DNA of 64,000 bases from positions 1-64,000 of IMG/VR virus record IMGVR_UViG_3300025115_000003, one strand, 5' to 3'. The stretch comes from a virus. The position numbers and the translations under genes are program-made. Shown one piece after another: positions 59,901 through 64,000 of this stretch. Each line of letters opens with the position of its first letter. Positions within the stretch are counted from its first letter, which is position 1. The notes under the pieces were generated by a model. It had not been told where the DNA came from and did no database searches. It saw only the letters and a list, made by a program, of their open reading frames with translations.

Positions 59901-62900
59901 ATTTAGTTAAATCGGGATAAATAGTATCTTCCGTAGAAGAATATACATTAGTAAAACTAATAGGTTTAAGTACTTGAATGGGTATATCTAAATCACTAAT
60001 TTTGTAATTATCTGGGTCTTTTGCAATACGCTCCATTACTTTATCATATTGCGACTTAGTAATTACATCATAAGATAATAATATTTTAAAATATTCAGTG
60101 TCTTCTAACCATTCAAATCCATCAGTAGATGTAATATTTTTATATCCTCTTTTTTTAAGTTCTTCAATAGTAGAATTATAATCAGGATCATTAACTACAA
60201 TCCTATTATATTGACCACTTAAATTACCTACTGCATAAGGAGTTAATGCACTTTTTAATCTCTTTTGCATAGCTTCAGCAGTAGCACTATAATCAATAAT
60301 TTCTCCTTGAGCTTTAGTAAAATGAGCAGGATCATTAACTGTAAGTAAATGTTGATCTATATTAAAGAAATAATTATTTAAAGCAAAATCTGCAATGGCA
60401 TATTTATACAATCTATTACCAAAATAAGATGTAGCTTTAGTAACTTTTGCTAAATATCTATTGTCCATATACTTAGACCGCAAATAACCATTTTGTACAG
60501 TTATTGTACCAGAGTTAATAAAATCTAATTCGGTAGAAGTTACTAGTTGAGTTAAATGTCTCCTTAATAATTTTTTAATTACATTAATTGTATCTCTATT
60601 AATATTTAATACATCATTAGTATAAAGAATATCATACTCTTGTTGTGAAATAAATGAAGTACCAATACGAGGTTTAAGGTTTTGATAATCTAACCAACCA
60701 TGTAAAATAAATCTTTCTGCTCCTTTATTGTAAGTTTGAGATTTAGTAGATTGTATTTTAGACCTAAATCTTATTATCCTTTTATACTCTCCTTTTACAT
60801 AGTTAAAAGCATAATCTATCAATTCAGGACTTAATTCTAACTCACCTGATTCATTAATCTTTATTCCAGTAACAAGGTTATTAATAGCTTTAGGTCTGGT
60901 TATTTCAAATACAGGGGTTTGTGAACTATCGCCATATGTAATACCTATCATATAAGCATTTCTATAGCCTTGATTTTGAAATAGATTTAAAGCCATAGTA
61001 TTCTGAGAAGTATTAACTGCTCCACCACGTTCTAATACAGTTGCATCAATACCTGCCATTTTAGACAAAGTGAGTGCATCAAAGTAATGTAAATTAAAGG
61101 TCAAATTTTGCCCCCTGTCGCTTTGTAGGGAACGTAAGAAAGGACTAAATTTTGAAATAGATGTTTGGAGTAGTTGATTTAATAAAGTGCTGTCAGATTG
61201 CTTAATTTGGGCTATAATAGAGGACAAACGGTTATACTTTCGTACAGTCCATATATTATCATTATTACTATTCCTTGTACTTAAAGAATATACTACAGAA
61301 TTATTTCTATAGAATTGTTTGCTTAATGGTACAATATATTGATCATATAAAGTACCTGAGAAATTAAATTTATTATCAATAAATGGCTCATTGATAACAG
61401 TAGCATCTTCTAAAGTTCTAAGTAATTCTCCAAGAAAACTTGCTATAGTATTATTTTTGTAATAGGGATATAATATATTAGCATTCCAAACACTATTACT
61501 TGATTTATTTTGAATCTGTGCTTTTTTAGAATCAATAAAAGTTTTAAAACTATCTAAATCTATATTAAGTCCAAGTTTAGACAAAGAACCTAATATTTTA
61601 TTTAAGTATTCATCTGAAGTAAAAGCTGTTTTAGGTCGTTTAGCCTTATCTTGTAAATCATACAACTCCTTTTGCTCTTTATAGTAAGTTCTAAATTCAG
61701 TAGCTACTTCTTCTACTAAGGCAGAATTAATAGAAGGAATATCAATTCCATCTACAGTAGTATAATTAATTAAGTTAGAACTTTTGATTCCTTCAACCCA
61801 TTGAGCAATTACTCCTTTGTATCCATTAGTAGCTGATAATTCAGAATTAACATATCTATAACCTACAAGTTCTTCATCGTAATATACTGGATATCTTAAA
61901 GTTTTAATTGAATCATTTCTTGACTGAATAATATTATTTACAAATAAAGTTTTAAATGATGTAGCTGAATCAGTAGATTTAAGAGATTTTAATTTATTTA
62001 TAACATTTAAATATACAGGTTTAACTTTTGCTCTATCTTCTAATATAGCTATGGCTTCATCTAAATTAGTAGCTTGACCTGCTATATCTATAAGTAAATG
62101 ATCATATAAATAATCTATATCAGCAGGAACTTTAAATCCTAAACTATTTCTTTTACTTACTACTTTACCATCTTCATTAAAATCTAATTGATTAACTGTA
62201 GATAACATTAATCTAAATTTACCACTATGTAAACGAGGATCAATAGTTGCTTCTAAGTGAGGAGAATATTTAATTCTTTCATACATATTATCTTCTTCAC
62301 CAGCAATTAAATCTTCTTCATTTACCATACCTCTATCTTTAGCTAAATCATAAAGATATTTAACTACTCTATCGTAGTTAGGTAATATTCTATTAAATGC
62401 ATCTATTGAAGAATCTAATCTTTCTTGAGTATTAATACCCAATAAGGCTAAATAAGGCTCTTGTTTTTCAGTTAGATTATTAATATCTGCTTCTTTAATA
62501 ATATCAAATACTTCTTCTAATAAAGTTCTTATTGATTCAATAGATTTAGATAAATTGTTATTATCTACGTTTGCATCTTTATTTAATATATTATCTATAA
62601 CTCTACCGAATAAATAATTAACTACATCTTCTTGTTCAGATAAACTATTAAATACATCAGTAAGATAATTTTGCTGAATAATTCCAAATTCAGTTGAGTC
62701 ATAATTAACTTCTCCTGGAGTAAATGCTATAGAATAACTTGAATCATCTTCATCAAATAAAGGTTTATGAGTATCTTCTACCTCTTTTGTATCTATAACT
62801 TCAACTACGGTATCAGAAACTTCATATTCTCCAAAATAATCTTCAAGGACACCTGGTGTTTCTAATCCATCTATTCTAAATTGAGTTTCAAATTGAGCCA

Positions 62901-63960
62901 AAGGAATACGAGAAGATTCATATTTAAGTGTACCATTAATAGTAGTAGTCAATACATCTTTAATAAAATCATTGTATCTTGGATAACTATAGGCTTTAGT
63001 TAATCTTTTTCCAGCTGAATCATAAACAGGTAAATTAAATTCACCTGATGTATTAATCTTATCTAATTTAACAGAAAGTGGAGTAAAAGATAAAGTTTTA
63101 GTTAATGCCTCTATATACTCATCCAAAGATATTTCAACTGGAGCATTAGAACCAGATACAGTTTTAGTAAATTTAACTTTAGTTTTTGAAGGATAGTAGT
63201 TATAATAAGTTTCATCAGCTGCTACTCCAAATACTAAATTACCGTATTTATCTTTACCAAAGAAACCTTTCTTTCCATCTTTTTTATCTAAGTATATTCT
63301 TTCTCTTACATTTACAAATTGGTCAAAAAATTCAACTAAATTATTATCTATATCTCTAAGAAAACTTTGATTTTCTAAAGTAGGATTAAGAAACGCTCTT
63401 GTAACATTAATAATAGATTTAGCTATTTGAGCAGCCTTTAGATTTGTTTTACTATTTATATCTAAGGATGAACTATAAATAGGAACAAATTTATCTTCTC
63501 CTCTAAATTTAAATAAAGCTAATAGTAAACCATTTGGTATTTCAGGCATAGTTTCTCTTTCAAGAAATGTATTAACACCTGTCATAATAGAACCTGACTT
63601 AACAATACCAAAAGTATTAATATCAGGCATAGCATCTTTTACATGTTTACGTTCAATAACAGGTCTATTTCTGCTATCTAATACTACTTTTCCTTTTTCA
63701 TATCTTACATTCGATTGAGTCCAACCACCTTCAACTCCAGTTAATTTACCATATACTTCTTTACCTTCTGTTAACATATTATAAATATGTTTACGTATAG
63801 CTTTAGTATTTTTTATTTGATGGGGTAAATTAGGTATAGTCACACCTCCACCTATTGAAACATCTGGAGCAACATTGTTTATTATCCAATCTAAATTATG
63901 AATCCATGTATCTGTATCAATCCACTTTCCATCTTTTTTTAATTGAATTTTAATATGCAT
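53995..63960 (-). CDS. Giant virion RNA polymerase with C-terminal effector domains, 3321 aa
   Basis: GSDFDIDKLYSYL at residues 1714-1726 contains DFDID (1716-1720), the metal-binding signature of the single-chain virion RNA polymerase of crAss-like phages (phi14:2 gp66 type, related to YonO and the double-psi barrel polymerases). Beyond it are coiled coils. Residues 2663-2667 are HETNH (HExxH), a zincin-like motif preceded by a helix (KIMTLLHETNHAI). Near 2901 FGNPFSH with downstream RAEWIREKLKSGELKD, LGEPSHATALDYL resembles DUF4326. At 3125 GGQTGFDEAGAKAGMRLGIP resembles SLOG/YpsA-like Rossmann proteins. The frame remains open upstream of ATG 63960 to the window edge (13 codons), so the true start could lie further right. 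It is probably packaged and injected to transcribe early genes. RNAP call is strong; other domains are moderate. Confidence 0.85.
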   Translation of the reverse strand: MHIKIQLKKDGKWIDTDTWIHNLDWIINNVAPDVSIGGGVTIPNLPHQIKNTKAIRKHIYNMLTEGKEVYGKLTGVEGGWTQSNVRYEKGKVVLDSRNRPVIERKHVKDAMPDINTFGIVKSGSIMTGVNTFLERETMPEIPNGLLLALFKFRGEDKFVPIYSSSLDINSKTNLKAAQIAKSIINVTRAFLNPTLENQSFLRDIDNNLVEFFDQFVNVRERIYLDKKDGKKGFFGKDKYGNLVFGVAADETYYNYYPSKTKVKFTKTVSGSNAPVEISLDEYIEALTKTLSFTPLSVKLDKINTSGEFNLPVYDSAGKRLTKAYSYPRYNDFIKDVLTTTINGTLKYESSRIPLAQFETQFRIDGLETPGVLEDYFGEYEVSDTVVEVIDTKEVEDTHKPLFDEDDSSYSIAFTPGEVNYDSTEFGIIQQNYLTDVFNSLSEQEDVVNYLFGRVIDNILNKDANVDNNNLSKSIESIRTLLEEVFDIIKEADINNLTEKQEPYLALLGINTQERLDSSIDAFNRILPNYDRVVKYLYDLAKDRGMVNEEDLIAGEEDNMYERIKYSPHLEATIDPRLHSGKFRLMLSTVNQLDFNEDGKVVSKRNSLGFKVPADIDYLYDHLLIDIAGQATNLDEAIAILEDRAKVKPVYLNVINKLKSLKSTDSATSFKTLFVNNIIQSRNDSIKTLRYPVYYDEELVGYRYVNSELSATNGYKGVIAQWVEGIKSSNLINYTTVDGIDIPSINSALVEEVATEFRTYYKEQKELYDLQDKAKRPKTAFTSDEYLNKILGSLSKLGLNIDLDSFKTFIDSKKAQIQNKSSNSVWNANILYPYYKNNTIASFLGELLRTLEDATVINEPFIDNKFNFSGTLYDQYIVPLSKQFYRNNSVVYSLSTRNSNNDNIWTVRKYNRLSSIIAQIKQSDSTLLNQLLQTSISKFSPFLRSLQSDRGQNLTFNLHYFDALTLSKMAGIDATVLERGGAVNTSQNTMALNLFQNQGYRNAYMIGITYGDSSQTPVFEITRPKAINNLVTGIKINESGELELSPELIDYAFNYVKGEYKRIIRFRSKIQSTKSQTYNKGAERFILHGWLDYQNLKPRIGTSFISQQEYDILYTNDVLNINRDTINVIKKLLRRHLTQLVTSTELDFINSGTITVQNGYLRSKYMDNRYLAKVTKATSYFGNRLYKYAIADFALNNYFFNIDQHLLTVNDPAHFTKAQGEIIDYSATAEAMQKRLKSALTPYAVGNLSGQYNRIVVNDPDYNSTIEELKKRGYKNITSTDGFEWLEDTEYFKILLSYDVITKSQYDKVMERIAKDPDNYKISDLDIPIQVLKPISFTNVYSSTEDTIYPDLTKSSYFGLLPQVVKGSPKLVAIRQFMKDNNIQRLSYSSAVKVKDNAVFPLYERGNINENLNNLDASDYISIHDRQFDGLNTISPHSKTKILTVTQVNRGLFSGLRRVEGFEYNGNTYTGEELELEKEWIRKRLFDLGIESLQEKLGITIDKFTDEFIFTDLNKIKNILLEEANSRQWETESIKALKLDQESKTFVLPFIYNSELHRIESLLYSIINKQLVKHKIPGNSWVQIPGIDFQPVDIQTDINNYTESIIPVAGVDLSKGLSFVKKDGKVVKPAQIIVTWNFKDNYGKDLDIGMFMTTDENGKVTIDINKLPKELLEGIGFRIPNQDHGNMLPFEIVGFLPKSIKDTVIVPSEIVYQMGSDFDIDKLYSYLKEYYYNPLDRSLAIVKEDETELNDTWEKIELSIKLNVEQRDKASQELNDLVATEINKDSNTYKILSKYNKIKGEIDYISNRKPNTEEELVQIEAELDQLFIKLDNIQLQISNLKDGKIVRFSQLTERLTEQIKSLASKKWELVSIRDRKFTERNKLINNYIDIHKSVLLNPEVYDKMTTSIDFADIYEEAKDYIPVKYRDINSWIYQRDSYISQQSGADLISVYANYNTLYAIFEGKEDIRLTKENANGDIVNDDIRIFEGLKLSKLSDIGISEYDGQERTTSNNLVMLMNAVIDNANNPIAGYININEMTAGASILLSILKDSDNNALNITQILAYINQPVIKHIVGQAFSLKNDSPRLTNHKAKQLAIAAVKDRYVDLLKQIPIPEDIQKKTTFTVDELKANREWKDDYNYITQQLVILDSFAKIENYFEELDKIRKVTLTLSKEGLGKNYSGIIYQDMLSSSMQDYNYINPNFKNINSIFFNTKREGKDGKDYGLYTEYGHYIFNSIRLGRATSSVLGFDSYVVESVMANLKSFYESDILSQDKFNKVLTFIRQYAYSGNSNLYDEPVNRLRVRLMYNKNNKSLVDRITELLQNPKYKNNAFLNTLRLNKSVQYPFFDTINHNFGSKLGLDRRTIVNSLNNLLLDEDANVRKVAQDIVKYTFVLGQPVNANYRNDISFEYLESIGFFDVLRTTELDPNHIFKAYIQHNPDQTPDIKLNKIDPKLKIVDSFGTVTDFTYSTTNIPPLFFHTTSTETITSNNISKEYTVTHLYQLQAGVINGKDSNFYKYKKIPVLGGFNIDGLNFVEANAISPDSLSIIGLNNMGVKANQPQVIKTETEEKPNKQQSFVNLFLEKPTLKAALDKVKSNNRVNAHNRQLATIYSRVLERRDIDVPITIDNDMNVKGRFNSKGIQINLAKHSTGKMSIDDKIMTLLHETNHAILRKTLVNWDIDRKLNSAEENVLVTRIDNIRKWIISELKASDRYFDRNLKAAENYLSTIHKIEKGEDVILPKLTATQFQYINLLSNTEFVAKALEGGTFSEILNNIIRKEGSILDEIKEIAKEIVRRVLAVFNIKVNPNSALEATISAAFDLILVNLEPKVNTESKFENTQEGNTPKSEAEEIYSKLGNKTVSKNVRIENWSSLKDQTSPFTNAYGIIVHIISTRIKNSNKHFGNPFSHDPAGKTQGLIKTENIKEAVEKYIDWVINSQDTRAEWIREKLKSGELKDKSILYYKELGEPSHATALDYLINKYDWNNQQDTKDIDFQEDQSTGYKERTVKNASADATIAFAYNFNSAGEKLTKKSVLEQNKKYIALNVPKKTETSNIETANFKTQVKTIVDALNSVNAKTLNIAGNGIYTMKDAGWNQEEIDLMTYKILKEVIESPDLKNKIENIRTGGQTGFDEAGAKAGMRLGIPTTILAPKGWTFRNIEGKDISNEQQFKDRFVTKSQSSSTQSSQLDLFSEFNIDDSNQLNLFSNNIPRNHKYRPVPFLIAYRYYQEYKLLNNEGKLKKIPYKNAVNWASILNQGNKYKFKFGVRPVQNGLFNVVLLNTDPNSVDNLYTDDGNIVSDFGITQSMWNEMSTAEKETFLKCN

Positions 63961-64000
63961 TTTATTATTGATATAATTTTCATCTGCATCCTTTTTAATA

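Noticed and set aside
1-64000. Stop-codon reassignment (TAG or TGA read as sense) as in some crAss-like phages
   Set aside because: All large genes, including those of 2518 and 3321 codons, are open in the standard code, and TAA, TAG and TGA all occur as ends of well-packed genes.
1-64000. Temperate (prophage) lifestyle
   Set aside because: No integrase, excisionase, CI-type repressor or attachment-site-like repeat was seen; the rest of the genome is outside the window.

Overview
This window is most likely part of a Crassvirales (crAss-like) phage genome infecting a member of the Bacteroidota. The evidence is: (i) one block of terminase, portal, acidic scaffold-like protein, HK97-type major capsid protein and conserved structural proteins on the minus strand; (ii) two giant minus-strand virion-type proteins of 2518 and 3321 residues, the second carrying the DFDID signature of the crAss-like virion RNA polymerase; (iii) a plus-strand replication block with family B DNA polymerase, Toprim primase, two helicases, ATP-dependent ligase, family-4 uracil-DNA glycosylase, dUTPase and dNMP kinase; (iv) Bacteroidota-style promoters (TTG, 20 bases, TAnnTTTG) and genes without Shine-Dalgarno sequences, many overlapping as ATGA or TAATG. 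The DNA is strongly AT-rich. No rRNA, integrase, transposase or CRISPR array was seen. The window does not show whether the genome is circular or complete.

Layout. Positions 1-17625, minus strand: late module, read from right to left. It starts with two small conserved proteins, then a strong promoter at about 16.7 kb, a PD-(D/E)XK nuclease, a lectin-like protein, a DUF5675-type lysis candidate, a small terminase candidate, TerL, portal, scaffold-like protein, MCP, three structural proteins, a holin-like membrane protein, and tail-adhesion genes running off the left edge. Positions 17640-18625: divergent intergenic region full of palindromes and short direct repeats, the best candidate for an origin or control region. 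Positions 18626-26302, plus strand: many small early genes of unknown function, divided by factor-independent terminators, with one tRNA gene and one probable -1 frameshift. Positions 26316-46083, plus strand: replication, recombination and nucleotide metabolism. Positions 46131-46437: convergent junction with a long inverted repeat and terminators. Positions 46438-63960, minus strand: the two giant proteins.

How it fits together. By analogy with characterised crAss-like phages, the virion RNA polymerase would enter the cell with the DNA and transcribe early genes. Early and replication genes then run rightwards from the control region, and the host-type promoters at 16.7, 25.35 and 33.5 kb would drive the late nuclease-to-tail operon, a small-gene unit and the recombination/SSB-like unit. 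UDG, dUTPase and dNMP kinase suggest control of uracil in DNA and of the dNTP supply.

Most unusual items: a tRNA gene whose standard fold gives a UUA (ochre-reading) anticodon although TAA is the main stop codon here; an interspersed element (AAACCCATAGGATAAG) found only in three intergenic regions including both strand-switch points; a GGGGGGA slippery heptamer joining two out-of-phase ORFs; and giant virion proteins decorated with GNAT, ART-like, zincin-like, DUF4326-like and SLOG-like domains. All calls come from reading motifs by eye; no database search was run.
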